64,000 bases of DNA. Origin: Arthrobotrys musiformis. Lineage: Eukaryota > Ascomycota > Orbiliomycetes > Orbiliales > Orbiliaceae. The DNA lies in contig JAVHJL010000001.1 of the NCBI GenBank assembly GCA_036971715.1, positions 4,588,001 through 4,652,000 of the forward strand, in the 5' to 3' direction. The notes below the pieces were generated by a model. It saw only the letters and a list, made by a program, of their open reading frames with translations, had not been told where the DNA came from and made no database searches. The translations under genes were made by a program, and so were the position numbers. The stretch's first letter is position 1; every line of letters begins with the position of its first letter. Below are positions 1 to 10,999 of this stretch, piece after piece.

Positions 1-375
1 GGCATTCCAGTTCATGTCGAATCTTAATCGGGTTGCAGAAGAGGCGCCACCTGAGAAGTATGATCCCGTCGACGGATTTGACGAGACAAATCGGTACTTC
101 ATGTACCGAGACAAATATGAGAGCCCGTATGTCTTCCCCTTTCTGAACCGCTTTTTTGAGATGGCTTAAAAAACTAACATCCGAGAAATAGATGGTTGGA
201 TGACGCACGTAATAACAAGTCCATACTGGCCGGTGGATATCTTTTGCAACAGTATTACGAGAGAGCTATATTCGAGGCCTTCTCTGGAGTCGGATGTTTC
301 ATCGAAGATCCCACAGAAGAAGCAGCGCTTCCCTCAGAATCGTTTGATACGCCTATGATAGATTCTGCTGTTTGA
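1..375 (+). CDS. 3' end of an unrecognised protein-coding gene
   Basis: An open frame enters from the left edge at base 2 and runs to 126. It then crosses a 65-nt intron (127-191, donor GTATGT, branch ACTAAC, acceptor AG) and continues to a TGA at 373-375. The junction restores a proline codon followed by W-L-D-D. About 102 residues are visible, including the motif ETNRYFMYRDKYESPWLDD and a helical stretch around GGYLLQQYYERAIFEAF, ending in an acidic tail. I do not recognise the family. The 5' part lies outside the window. It converges on the folylpolyglutamate synthase gene, with about 380 bp between the two stops. That it is a real gene is well supported by the clean intron, but the product is unknown. 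Confidence 0.6.
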
Positions 376-756
376 AAACTCCCCGGACCAGCTGGATTGG
401 TAAGGTTTCATGAGGACTGTCAATTTTTGCGAGCGACATTTTGATATTTTAGAAAACATTTGTAGGATGGCGTCTGGGTGTTTACGGTTTTCTTGGGCAT
501 GGATTTAGCTGTTTGCTTATATTTTCCCTTGAATATTATGAATATATGATAGCAATGAAAATGCTAAATAGTGAGACAAGCAAGTAATTAGTTTGCTCAA
601 AATATAAGTATTAGCTTGCACTCCAATGCACCTCGTGTATAACCCAGTCAACTAGTTGAGCTGAAAGAGAGGTTTGAAATTAACATATTTATAATGTGAA
701 TGTAGCGCCAGCACTTGATCTACCCCATATTTCATATTTTCTTCACGAAGGAAATT
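376..756. other. intergenic region between convergent genes
   Basis: This is AT-rich sequence between the stop of the left-edge gene and the stop of folylpolyglutamate synthase. It should hold both 3' UTRs. I see no ORF or RNA gene in it. Confidence 0.5.
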
Positions 757-2882
757 CTAGTTCAGGAGAATAGCCGCTTCCTCGCCATCTTCTACCACTT
801 CAAGGAACCCGCCGACTAAATGCAAGCTCCCCGTAACTAGAACCTGGGTCTTTCCTCCCAGTTTCTTGATTGCCTCTACAGTCTCTTGAATAGTCTCCAT
901 CACATGCACCTCTGCCTTGCTCCCGGTATCCGGCCATGCTTGTGCGAGTTTCTTTTGGACTTTAAGTGTATCAACGGCCTCGCTGCTGACATTAATACTA
1001 ATAAGATCTAATAACCCGTTAGTAACTCCGGGTAGGATACAGCAGGGTGAGGGTAAATTACTCACCTAGTTTAGTTGTATGATCACTGTAGGTTCGGTTT
1101 GTTGTAAAGTAAACGTGCGTGAAGATATCTCCGCCCAATTGCTGCTTGAGGATCTGGTGGAGATCCTTGGTCAATTGTTCCGCATCTCGAGTTTGCTGAT
1201 TGAACAGAAGCACGATGTTCTTGTACTCGCTATATCCAAAGCATTAGGTTTTCTTCCCAATTCGGTATGTGATATATGTTCAGGCTTACCTTCGGTCTAC
1301 GCTAGCAAACCATTTCCCTGCTTCCATAATACTGTCTTTGGTGTGTGCCCCGTCGACGCACCACTGTACTCCATCTTTGTTGATAATCTGGCACCGGCCT
1401 TTCCAAACAGCTGTTTCTAGACCCCTAACAACCTCCTCCGGCAATGTACTTCCATCCCCGACACCAATATCCTTTCCGGTACATTTCCTCATATGTTCCT
1501 CGACCATCTTCACCGCCAAGCTAGCATTTCCCTTCTGAAACTCGCCGGCCAATCCCAACTTAATGTTTCCCACCCCCTTCAAAACCGGTACAACATCAAA
1601 CTCAATTTTCTTCTCCTCCACTCTCTCATGTATTGTCTTCATCGCCTCCTCTTCCTGCGGTACGCTAAGCCCCTTCGACCCAGTCTTGAAAATCCCAGCT
1701 TTATGCCACGCGATACTTCCCAAAGTATTCCCCAACAACCCAACATGATCGATTCCCAAACTCGTAATCCCCGTTACCGTCGGCTCTTCAATGATATTTG
1801 TCGAATCATGCTCCCCACCGATGCCCACCTCCAAAATAACCGTATCACACCCCTCCCTGACGTACGTATGGAACGCAAGCATCGTCAGAAACCGAAAGTA
1901 CATCGGTTTGATACCATCGCTTAAGCCACCCAACCCTTCCCTCTGCCCGGTCTCCTCGAGTCGATCGTAGAGTTCGAAAAAGTATTTTGTGAAGAGGGGT
2001 TCAGAGATCGGGTGGCCGTTTATTTGTATGCGTTCCCGCACAGCTTTGAGGTGTGGGGATGTGTAGGTTCCTATCTTTTTGGGGAAGTTGTAGGATGGGG
2101 AGAGGGCGTATTGGCGGAGGATGGAGGTTATGAAGGCGCAGGTTGAGCCTTTGCCTTTTGTTCCGGCGACGTGGAGGATTGAGAGGTGGTTGAAATCTGA
2201 TGGCTGTTTTGTATATTTATCCCCTTTATTAGTCCATAATCTCATATTTCATACTTAATATCTAGTCTAATAGGGTCATATGCATTTTTTGTCGTTAAAA
2301 AGGTGAACTACGAAAACCGCGTTGGAGGCGTTGCATTTTCGCCCGCCTGTCACGAAAAATGCATCCCGAAGGTCAAGAAAATGCAATAGCGACGAGACTA
2401 ACCTTATATCCCGCCCGGCGAAACCACTCAGCCATTTCAGGCAAGGAATTCTGGCTCGAGTACCCCGGGTTCTTGCGAAGAGCCTCCAGGGCTGCAAAGT
2501 TCGATTGGAAGCTGTTCAGCGCCGTTATTGCGTCCTGCGTACCCCGGCATCCGTTCTAAATTAGCCATGAAGTCTGGTATTCCCTATAAATTTCTGCTGG
2601 GGAGTTTCTTGGTAATATGACATAATTGTGGAGGAATCGATAATGGGGTTTACTTACGGCATACGTCCTCTCGCCGGCAGGCACCGGAGGAGCTGCAACT
2701 TCTGCCATTTCTGAGGAGTTTGAAGAGTACGATCTCAAAGAATGAACTTTCGTTGCAAATTCAAACTTCGCACGGGATGGAATTGGCGGTGGTAGTTGTG
2801 AACGGCGGATAAGAAGACAATGCTGCAGCGGCGCCCGGTCCGATGAGACTCGAAGGGAAGAAAGAGGGCGGGTGCACTTCAT
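757..2882 (-). CDS. MET7: folylpolyglutamate synthase
   Basis: The enzyme adds glutamates to folates (ATP + folyl-polyGlu(n) + Glu), retaining folate in cytosol and mitochondria and supporting methionine and one-carbon metabolism. Five exons give an in-frame protein of 561 residues: 2882-2658, 2534-2403, 2203-1290, 1229-1066 and 1007-757. Visible marks are the P-loop HVAGTKGKGST, the Mur-ligase-type GIGGEHDSTN, CVDGAHT in the C-terminal part and LLFNQQTRDAE. The first about 55 residues are basic and Ser/Arg-rich, with a second Met (SSEMAEVA) directly before the conserved start. This fits a mitochondrial presequence with an alternative cytosolic start, as known for this family; the dual start is inferred. 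The length matches fungal family members. I am very sure of the identity and fairly sure of the exon borders. Confidence 0.95.
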
Positions 2883-3434
2883 AAGGATAAAACGGTTGGT
2901 CTCATTTGTATGTAGTACATTTACTAGCTTTTCTTTCAGAAACCCCGTCTTTTAAGCTTATCGGATTCGAAGCTTCGAGATTTTTGAGACTTTGTTGTGT
3001 GACGTTCGGAATGCAAAAGTGATCGAATGCAATTGGATCCCGACGACAACGCAAATTTAGCAGACTCCGGCGGCGGAGATGGCGGTTCTAGAACACTTTG
3101 GGTCGGGAATTAGGTAAGTTTGGGGGGATCCTTGGATTCGATTGGATTCAGATCGAGGGTAGTTACAGCGCATTGCATGGAATGTTCTCTTCTATCGATA
3201 GGCGAAAAAAAAAAAAAAAAAAAAAAAGAAAGGATAAATGGGTGCAGGAGATGTCGCTAATATGCATGAGGAAAGGCTCGTTATAACATGCAGCAAAATA
3301 TAAGACCGAAAGGAAACCACATGAAAAGTGTATACAAGAAATATAAAGAAGCGGGGATAAGCCGTAACTATAGAATGTAAATATGTAAAAAAAAGAAATG
3401 ACCAAAAGTATACGCGCCAGTTAAATAGAGGTGT
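2883..3434. other. intergenic region, upstream of MET7 homologue, with poly-A tract
   Basis: This stretch holds the promoter side of the folylpolyglutamate synthase gene and the 3' side of the next minus-strand gene. A run of 23 A lies at 3205-3227 and breaks into AAGAAAGG. No other gene is visible. Confidence 0.5.
3205..3227 (+). repeat. poly-A tract (23 nt)
   Basis: A run of A lies between two minus-strand genes. Confidence 0.8.
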
Positions 3435-5290
3435 TTATTTCAACTTCTTCCAAACTCTCGACATCTTACCCCCTTGTTCTCTGTCTCCGCCTGTAGCCGT
3501 CCGAGCTGTGATAGGTGCAATTGGGATAGAGACGTTCCCTCCTAGCGGATTGTATCCACTCGATTTAATCGCGTCTTCGTCCTCCTCAGCTATATCTTCA
3601 TCCTTCGGGAACCTTCTTATCACAACACTTTCCCTTTCCTCTTTCCTTGGGGGTTCGGCCTCGTACGGCGGTGCGTCAGGGAAACTCGCAGGAAGCTCAA
3701 CAGGCTCTATTTGTACGGACTCTTGTATCGTATCGCCTGGCCTTGTTGCGAAAGAGTTCTTACGCATGTGTTCCCGAATAGGTGTTGACGGTGGTTGTTG
3801 CTGTGCGGCTTGAGCAGCTTGAGCCTGCGAGGAAGTTATGATCATAGATGTTTGTAGTGGCGGCGGGAATTTCCCTGATGGAAGACCCGGTGTCATGGGT
3901 GTTATAGTGGCGGGGAAGTATCCGGTGTTACTCATGGGTTGAATTTGGGGTAAAGAGGCGGTTGCTACTGCGGCTGGAGATTGATATGGCATTGTGGCAT
4001 TCGCATTCGGCGGAGAAGGGAAGGCGGATATTGGGAAGGTTCCAATATTGGCGGGTGAGAATGTACCGGTCATAGGGCTGGGCTGAGCATTATATCGCGG
4101 GCTATTGATTGATCCTGGGACATAAGCACCCGGCTGGCCCGGGAACATGGGGAGCGGAGGAGGTCGGTTCATCCGGACGGATTGGCTGTGTGTTAGACCA
4201 TACCCGGAGAAACTTGTCTGGTGAGGCTGTGGGGATTGCGGAGAAGTTGGATATTGCTGAGGCGGCGAGGTCGGTGGAGGAGGCAGACCACCAGAGGCAG
4301 ACATTGCGCGGTGGTGTCGGAACTCTGGCGGTGGAGGGGGTGGGACGCTACCACCCGGGTTCTCGTGAGCAATTGATTTAGCCAGGGTCTTTGCGACTTC
4401 TGGGTACATCATTGCTGTTGCATCTCGGTGTCTTAACACTGCATCTCGGAAGGCGACGACGTCTATCCAAATATTAGCCATAATCTCGTACTGTAGGTAT
4501 TTGAGAATTGTGTATCATACGCTCGGGGCCTGCGAATCGCAACTTTAAAACCGCCGGCGACCCATCTGTTCTCCATGGCTCTTTGGCGTCGAGGGTAGGT
4601 GACTGTTCAAGCTTCCTAATCTTGATGCCGGATACTTTCAGTGTACTCGCTTCTGCTTCTGCCTCGACCTGCGTACTCGGGGCGACTATAAGAAGGTATT
4701 AGTAAAGTGGCCCACAAATTCTACCGATTGGGAAATGCTCACCAAATGCCGAAACCAAGTGGAACTGCCTATGGAAAACGATATTGATGAATCCAAGCTC
4801 ATTCTCCCATAACTGTACCCGTCTGTCGTCTGCGCATGTGAAATTTGCGGGATGAGGGCCAGATGTCGATGTTTCTCCCTCTTTCGCCTCTCTTGTACAT
4901 CGCACCCAATCCACAATACTGTTCAGCAATAATTGCTCGCCCCTCAGACATTCCAAAAATATCTGGGCGTGTTCATCCTGCTCAAATTGGAATATAGGGC
5001 TGTCGAGCGGGGTCGCTTCAATGATGTCATCGATATTTGCGCCTGGGGTCGGGGTTATGCCCTTCTCTACGAGCATGAAACGGACTTGGACTGTGGACTC
5101 GGGGAGTTGGTATGGGAAGCTGCGGTCCGTTACTGCTATAAGGTTAGTCTTTTTCAATGTAAGTAGTTTCTGCGGGGTTATCGTAGAGCTTACAGGTGTA
5201 GCAAAGCTTGAGATACCCCCCCTCTATCGGCGCTGTAACCCGTATTTTCGTTGTCTTTTTAACCTGGTTCTTGATAACTCTGCATTCCAT
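3435..5290 (-). CDS. unrecognised protein with Pro-rich C-terminal half
   Basis: Four exons (5290-5194, 5135-4743, 4685-4521, 4462-3435) join in frame to 560 residues. Each junction has a GT/AG pair, and a branch-like CTAAT lies before the last acceptor. The N-terminal about 240 residues look globular: MECRVIKNQ, then VTDRSFPYQLPES, IFLECLRGEQ, and GSPAVLKLRFAGPEHVVAFRDAV. The C-terminal about 300 residues are disordered and rich in Pro, Ser, Ala and Gln, with PPPP runs and a short basic end (MSRVWKKLK). I do not recognise the family. The LRFAGPE...FRDAVLRHR segment reminds me of PH/PTB-like domains, but this is only an impression. It is co-oriented with and directly downstream of the 248-residue gene. 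Confidence 0.6.
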
Positions 5291-5406
5291 AATTCCTCCT
5301 GCAATCGGGAAGATTTCGCCATTATGGCTATCTAGACAGTCTACGGAGGTAATGTTTCTACAATTTTATTAGCTTAATTCTGGTTTTCGAGCGCTCGGGG
5401 GGTTGC

Positions 5407-6477
5407 CTACTTCTTGAACATATCCTCATCGTCCTCATCTTCAATATTCGAAGTTCTTGTCTTCAATTGCATTTCAGGCTCTGGTGTCCTAGCCAATTGC
5501 GTACTCCTATTACTCGGCGTTCTCGAGGGTGGATGTTCTGGTATTGGTGAGGAAGCCTTGAGCTTAGCTTCTGCGGCGGCTGTAGCTGCAGCTGCAGCCT
5601 GTGCCTGTGCCTGCGCCTGTTGAGCTTTCTGAGTTTGTAGTCGTTTCTGATACTCTTCGACGATCCGGACGAAGTAGTCGGCCACTAATGCACACTTAGT
5701 TTATGATCTCTACAAGCCAATCAAGCCGGTTTCCTGCTTACTCGAGTGTTTCCAGAAGTATAGATCGACACAAAACGGTCTCCAATTATGTACCCCCTCG
5801 TTCCTCTCGTCCGGTGCAGCGACCATCCAGTCGCTGCCCAGACTTACACCCTGATCCTCTCCATAATCTATCTCCGCTCTGACGAAACATTCTTGGTCGT
5901 TACCGAACTCGAGGCGGAGAACTGAGATATCTATAATATGTAACCAATCGCAATCAGTTCTAACTTTCCTACGGCTGGTGATTGGTAAACAATAAGCATT
6001 CGGGGGCCGCTTACCTCCGGATAAAGCGCAGTTCTTCGGGTTTGCGGCGTCGTGAAATCGTACTCGTATTCTTCCCGTGTCTTCTTTTAAGAATAACCCC
6101 ACTTTTGTGCCCCTTTCAAAGGTGGAATGTGACGGTCGTTCTTCTGGTACTGATATAAAATAATGGGTATCGGCAATAGCGTCTAGCCTAAAGATCGGAA
6201 ATATCGAGTTCGCCTGTTAGCATGCACGTGGTATCGCTTTTCTTCTGTCAGATCCCTCGTGGCGATATTTATGTATCCGTATTGTGTGCGCACGCATGCA
6301 CGCACTACACACGAGTTTCAGTTGCAACAACGTTTACAACCGAAGCTACCACTCGTTCCCGCCAATTCGTCAGGGAGTGCAGAATGGCAAAAAAAACACT
6401 CACAATTGTCTACCGTCTTTACCGCTGTTCGCGCGTGTCAGGTTGCTCTGCAACCTAACGCTCGTCGTCCGCTTCAT
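5407..6477 (-). CDS. unrecognised protein, 248 residues, coiled-coil Ala/Gln tail
   Basis: Four exons (6477-6404, 6187-6015, 5963-5742, 5684-5407) close in frame. The start is the ATG of MKRTTSVRLQ, chosen because it joins through a GTGAGT donor and a TTTAG acceptor to the conserved-looking frame. The middle contains GLFLKEDTGRIRVRFHDAANP, WLHIIDISVLRLEFGND and HNWRPFCVDLYFWKH, which looks like a compact beta-rich domain. The tail is a helical Q/A-rich segment followed by an acidic end, EDEDDEDMFKK. The 51-nt second intron is in frame and could be retained. I do not recognise the family. Its promoter would lie in 6478-7648. Confidence 0.55.
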
Positions 6478-7648
6478 CTTTTAAATCGGGTTTCCGCGGG
6501 GTCGCCCGGCCTTCCTATCCAGGGAATTCAAGCTGTTGTGTCGCTAGTTTTCCGCAGCTGCAGAAAAGTATTCGTTTCGTTTAAACCTCCTTGCCCAACC
6601 ACCCCTCGTTCGTTGAGATTTAGCGAGCGGTAGGTGACGCTCTCCGCTTAAGATATGTACTGCGGAATTGCTGGATGTATATATTTACCGAGAAGTAGCG
6701 GGAGCTTGCTGATGTGTGATATCACATGAAATGCAGGTTTAGAGTACTTTTCAAGGGGTGGAAAGGTGGTTAAGTATCGATTCTGTTTCGAACATCTTGG
6801 GAAAAATAAGGAACAGGAGGGAGGAGTAAGCGCCCATGGAAATTTAATGGTCTTCGCTCTGGCTTATTTAGTGCCCGTCCGATTGATGCAGCATCATCCA
6901 GGCCGCCAAACGATCGCACTGTATTCGCTGCTGCCTCCTCACTTTTCCTTTGGCTCCTGACCTGATCTATCCGTCTCTGGCTTAAAAATCCCCGCATTTC
7001 AATAAAACGGCATGTGCCCATTGGGGGCTCCAGCCAATCGGCGAGCAGTATGCAGCCGCCCACACCCATGTCGTGTTCAAATAGTGGGGCCCAATAAGAC
7101 AGCGCTGCACGATGGTTCCCAGGTTTTCGTGGAAAAGAAAAATTCGCATATACGGAAACCTGCATCTCTGGATCGTATTCGAGCGAACTGCGTAGGCGCC
7201 GTACGACCCGTCGACGAGTGATTGGTGCCAAGGTGACGAGGGATCGATAGTGGAGACACTGCTGTGTTGCGGCAAGCCGATGAGATCGGCTACGTCGCCT
7301 TAGCTTTCGACTGCAGGCGTGGACCGGACCGGTGGCAGGGGTCTTTGACACTTGACGTACCTGGTCGATGGCGATATGGGACCTGAATTTCACTTTTATA
7401 TCTCATTATATGCTAAACTTGGTTTGCCTAAGACCTCGATAAAGCATAAGAGCGGCGCAGAAATGCATATTAATATAAATTAGGTTGCAGAAGAGCTAAG
7501 CTTAGCAGCTCCGTTCTGCACAGCACCGGGACAGCTGTATCGATGCGGCACGACTTCAGCTGAGATCTTTTTTTCGACTCATCGTTTGTTGGCATACGTA
7601 ATTATAACCATCCGAGCTTTTGCATATTGCATGCATTATCTGCTGGAG
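6478..7648. other. intergenic region with a few inverted repeats, no convincing gene
   Basis: Open frames here lack an ATG start or are short. Two inverted repeats stand out. One is 7269-7298, a 12-bp composite stem: GCGGC/GTCGC around AGCCGAT/ATCGGCT. The other is 7120-7162, CAGGTTT/AAACCTG with an inner CGT/ACG. A near-palindrome with core GCAGCTGC lies near 6560. These may be chance. Confidence 0.35.
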
Positions 7649-7981
7649 TTATACAATAGCATTGTGCCTCCGGCCTGCATGTTTATCGAAATCTAATGAT
7701 ATCGGTGCCGACAATAACTTCACAAGCTTCAGCTTGCTCGTGGCGGAGTCTAAATAGAGATGTTTTGTGGCATGATCAATATCTGTGCCTCTTTCGACAG
7801 TGGTAAAAATACAATTGTATAGGTTCAAGGTCAAGGTCTGAAGCGGAAGGCGCATGCCGTCTTCCGAGTGGCCTGCGATAAGCGCAATATCTTTACCATG
7901 GAGGACCACCCCGGGGAGGCTGGGAGCGAGACCAACATGGAGATAGCCGGTGAACTTTCGAAAGAATTTCGATCCACTCAT
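7649..7981 (-). CDS. possible small protein of unknown function
   Basis: This is a single-exon ATG-started ORF of 110 residues with ordinary composition: MSGSKFFRKFTGYLHVGLAP, then a middle with TLTLNLYNCIF and a basic end. It has no signal peptide, membrane segment or motif I know. Nothing else supports it, since there are no splice sites and no recognisable promoter. A chance ORF of this length is possible in a 64-kb window. Confidence 0.25.
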   Translation of the reverse strand: MSGSKFFRKFTGYLHVGLAPSLPGVVLHGKDIALIAGHSEDGMRLPLQTLTLNLYNCIFTTVERGTDIDHATKHLYLDSATSKLKLVKLLSAPISLDFDKHAGRRHNAIV

Positions 7982-8449
7982 AGTGAAAAGGCCGCTTTTG
8001 GCCTTTTGGTGGTTTAATGGCCAATTGAAGCAACATTTGATTCAATTGAATTGAGACAAGGGCGAACCGGGGTCGTAGCGAGCTCGAGGAGATATATTAG
8101 ATCACTATCACCCTGACCTGTCTGCGGGGATATTGGTCGAAATACTCACGCTAGTTGAAGTCATTGACTTTTATCGATCAAAGAGATCACGAGGAGGGCC
8201 TGGTTGGCGGATTGGGCAGCCTGACAGTTGAGGGGGCCCCCACGAACCCGATAAGCGACAATTCACGTGCACTGCACTGACCAGTGCACCTTCCAGGCCG
8301 CTGCGAGAAACCCTCTATGTCGTATTACCCTTTTGAGGTCGGAGATCTCTGCACGAACACCAAAATACCAAGGAGATCTACAACTTCTATGAGGGTATCG
8401 AGGTCATCGGCAAGCCATCAAGAAGTTTCCCTCGCTCAACCCTGCAAGG
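7982..8449. promoter_or_regulatory. upstream region of the first hairpin-rich gene, with palindromes
   Basis: Between the small minus-strand ORF and the TATA box are two clear palindromes. One is GGGGGCCCCC at 8232-8241. The other is an 8-bp inverted repeat GTGCACTG / CAGTGCAC at 8267-8289 with a 7-nt spacer. Their position 160-220 bp upstream of the TATA box fits binding sites for dimeric transcription factors, but which factors is unknown. Confidence 0.35.
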
Positions 8450-8457
8450 TATAAAAG
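8450..8457 (+). promoter_or_regulatory. TATA box
   Basis: TATAAAAG is followed within 15-30 nt by CCCCCACTTTCTGTC and then a CT tract, the usual arrangement around a strong fungal transcription start. It would drive the gene starting at 9162. Confidence 0.6.
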
Positions 8458-8474
8458 ACAGCTGCCCCCACTTT

Positions 8475-9161
8475 CTGTCTCTCTCTCTCTCTTCTTCCTC
8501 TCTCCATCCTGTCCCTTCTCTAGAGTTGTGATCCTGCTTGAAGATATCGTGACTTCCCATCCAATTCTCTCCGAGCTTCAGCTACTCCCAGCTAGTTCAC
8601 TCCGAAGAATTGTTCTCGTCTCATCCTTCTTGCTGGCATCCACACCTCTCTCCCTCCCTCGCTTTGAACTTGATCAGTTGCTTCCATCCTTTTCGCTTCG
8701 ATCATTGTTCTCTCTTCTCTTCTCTCTCTTGCTCCACTCTTATCCTCTTCTGTCTTCTTCTGAAGGTTTGTGTTGAGCTTGCATCTTCAAGTCACTTCGG
8801 CTTCAAGTCTGCATCTTCCGCCATCAGTCCAGCAAGGTAAACCAGTCGGACCACCCCGCGTGCATCTTGATCGAGCTCTTGTTCTCCTCAAGACACTTCT
8901 CTCCCGCTTCATTCCTTCTCTCTTCTTCTTCTCGACTTGGTCCTTGCCTTTGCTGTTTCTTCACACCTCTTGAATCATCGTTGTCATCGTCGTCACGATT
9001 GTTTCATCGTCTCTCTCTCCTCTTACTTCTCTTTGAAGTCGTCGTCGGTCGTTTCTTCCTTCGCTTGGTCCTTCACACCGTCGTCGTGTTCGACCATAGC
9101 ATCCTATTGGTTCTCTCCCGTACTTGTCTTCGGAGTGTCTTGAAGCCTCCTGTTCTTCGCG
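8475..9161 (+). other. pyrimidine-rich 5' leader
   Basis: About 690 nt between the TATA box and the proposed ATG are strongly CT-rich (runs of CTCTCTCT, CTTCTTC, TCGTCGTC). The frames open here encode only Ser/Leu/Phe low-complexity and look like by-products of the composition. I read it as a long 5' UTR; an intron inside it is possible. Confidence 0.5.
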
Positions 9162-10999
9162 ATGTCGTTCTTGGTAAGTTTCTATCCCTTCCATTCTTGT
9201 TTCCCATTTCTGTTTATTTGCTTTGCAGATGCAGAGGGGATGGTTGCTTTGCTTCCGTGACCTTGGTTACGAGATTGTCCGCGACCTTAAATGTGTTGTC
9301 TAAGCAAATTACAACAAATCTCCGACGCTCCTGCTCATTGCATGCATCCGTGTTTGAGATGAGGGATGGCCTTTAATTTGGGAAATCATAAACTAATGGT
9401 ATCATGTGAACTCAGAATCCCTATGAAGTGATCGAGCCTGAGTTCGACATTGATTTCGATAACTTCAGCTTTTTCACTCCAGAGGATTACTACCTGGCGC
9501 AGCTGGCCGAGACGCAAAATATCGAGAATGAGGAACCCCAGGCGCAGTTGCATTCGGTGCAGCCCCAGGTTCCCGTTCAGATAGAAGCTCCAACCACAGC
9601 TCCAACTCCGACCGTGGCTCCAGTGATAACTCCGGCTCCAGCTCCCGTGATAGCTCCAGCTCCGGTTGCAGCCCAGGTCACAGCTCCAGTGACGGCTCCA
9701 GTCATTGTCCCAGCTCCAGCTCCAGTGACGGCCATTGTCCAAACTCGGGACATGGCTCAGGTACCAGCTATGCCAGCCAATGACGATGACGACGATAACG
9801 ACGAAGGCTCGGCAGACGAGTGGGAAAATTCGAACCCAAGCCACAGGTTCAACCCGAATGGACCGTTCAACTTCGCCCCCCAGGTTCCCCATGGAACCAG
9901 CAGCCATCCAGAGTCTGTGAAGAGACGAAGGATCGTTGGGAAGAAGGCCGGCTTGGATGCCGCGCTCTTCAGGTTGAAGGAGTCCGGACGCTCTCGCAAG
10001 CGTCACCGGAAAGCGGCCATTAAGAAGACCAAAGCGTATTTGGAGGCGGACGGGGCCGAAAAAGCGAGGTTGCTTGCGGAAGCCGACGAGACAAGTGCTC
10101 GGGAGCTCGCAGCAAAAATCGCTGCTTGTCAAAAGGCCTGGAACGACTTGTCTCCGGAAGCTCAACGGGCGCACATGACACGTGCCCCAGAGACTGGAGA
10201 CGGTTCCATTGCAGCTCCACCTATGGTGGAAGCTGACATCGTCCGACCGGCAATCGCGGTCAAAACCGGGGCCACTAATGCCTCGGGGCCCAAACAGGTC
10301 GTTGGCAAACCTGTTGGGCGACAGGGACCAAGACTGGTTCCTGTCGAGCCGGAGCTGAGGTCACGGGGGCCTCAGTTATGGCTCCCGGTCGATGTCCGGG
10401 ACATCGACCCTGGGCTTGTAGCTTTGGCTACAGCCCAGGCCATGCCGTTCGCTTCGGCGCCGGCTGGCCAAAAAAGGTCTGCTTGGGAAACAGACCTGCC
10501 AGACAAGGTCCGATTGACTGGCCGACCCAATGCCTCTTCTTCTCCCAAGAAGAGGCGGGTAGAGGCCCCAACGGACCAATCCCAGGACGCTGAGAGCATT
10601 TATGCTCTCTGGTCCTCGGGACGAGTAGCAGCCGTAGATACGGTTGCTCCTGTCTCACCTTCGCGGGCAGTCGCCCGTGCTGATGAGGCCCCAGTCGAAG
10701 CTCCCCTTCTTCTCGCGAAGAAGCGTGACGCTGAGACTGTCGGGTCTCAGAAGCCGGGACGGTTCTGTCGACCTCACAAGGCTCCCACGCTTGCTGAAAA
10801 GCGTGCCGCCAGTGCGATTCGATACTTGATGGGATCGAAGGCTGGCAAGATGGGAGGGGCACCGGGGACGGTCATTCCCCCGGGTCCTTTGGAGCAGTTG
10901 AGGGAACAGGACCTCAACGCGAGGGCTGAGCGGGATGCAGCCGCATTTATGGAGCGGCCTGCTTTTGCAAAGTGGGTGGAAGCTCGGAAGAAGCACTAG
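9162..10999 (+). CDS. Ala/Pro-rich orphan protein encoded by a stem-loop-saturated coding sequence
   Basis: A 12-nt first exon (ATG TCG TTC TTG, 9162-9173) is followed by a 242-nt intron with donor GTAAGT and branch ACTAAT. A long exon, 9416-10999, then reads NPYEVIEPEFDIDFDNFSFF. The total is 531 residues. The N-terminus is acidic. Residues about 60-115 are a run of T/V-A-P and P-A-P repeats, then an acidic DDDDDNDEGS stretch. Several basic clusters follow (KRRRIVGKK, RSRKRHRKAAIKK, KKRRVEAP) that could be nuclear signals. The end is helical and charged (FAKWVEARKKH). I recognise no domain, and there is no signal peptide. The nucleotide sequence from about 10212 to 10885 is a nearly continuous series of stem-loops, described separately. 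The shared promoter and leader style links it to the gene at 24705. Confidence 0.7.
10212..10885 (+). repeat. array of consecutive stem-loops inside a coding sequence
   Basis: Stems read by eye: 10212-10235 (10 bp, one bulge), 10289-10318 (10 bp, one bulge), 10319-10346 (12 bp with one G.U, loop AGAC), 10355-10375 (6 bp) and 10387-10409 (11 bp perfect around one base). Next are 10409-10439 (13 bp, one bulge), 10475-10497 (7), 10532-10556 (10 perfect), 10584-10616 (8 perfect plus 5) and 10627-10648 (10, one G.U). The last are 10662-10679 (7, one G.U), 10706-10723 (7), 10731-10750 (7), 10786-10805 (7) and 10861-10885 (7, one bulge). Several abut directly. Arm sequences differ from one stem to the next, so this is not a tandem repeat. 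Confidence 0.85.

Noticed and set aside
6770..7393. 207-codon open frame on the minus strand
   Set aside because: It starts with GTG, has no ATG near its 5' end, and its Arg-rich N-terminal composition looks random. Two overlapping frames on the same strand are equally open.
8528..9376. Several Ser/Leu/Phe-rich frames before the first hairpin-rich gene
   Set aside because: They arise from the CT-rich leader and none shows domain or repeat structure. The spliced model starting at 9162 explains the region better.
9386..10174. 262-codon frame antisense to the first hairpin-rich gene
   Set aside because: Trp/Ser repeats are the mirror of the Ala/Pro codon repeats (GCTCCAGCTCC) on the plus strand.
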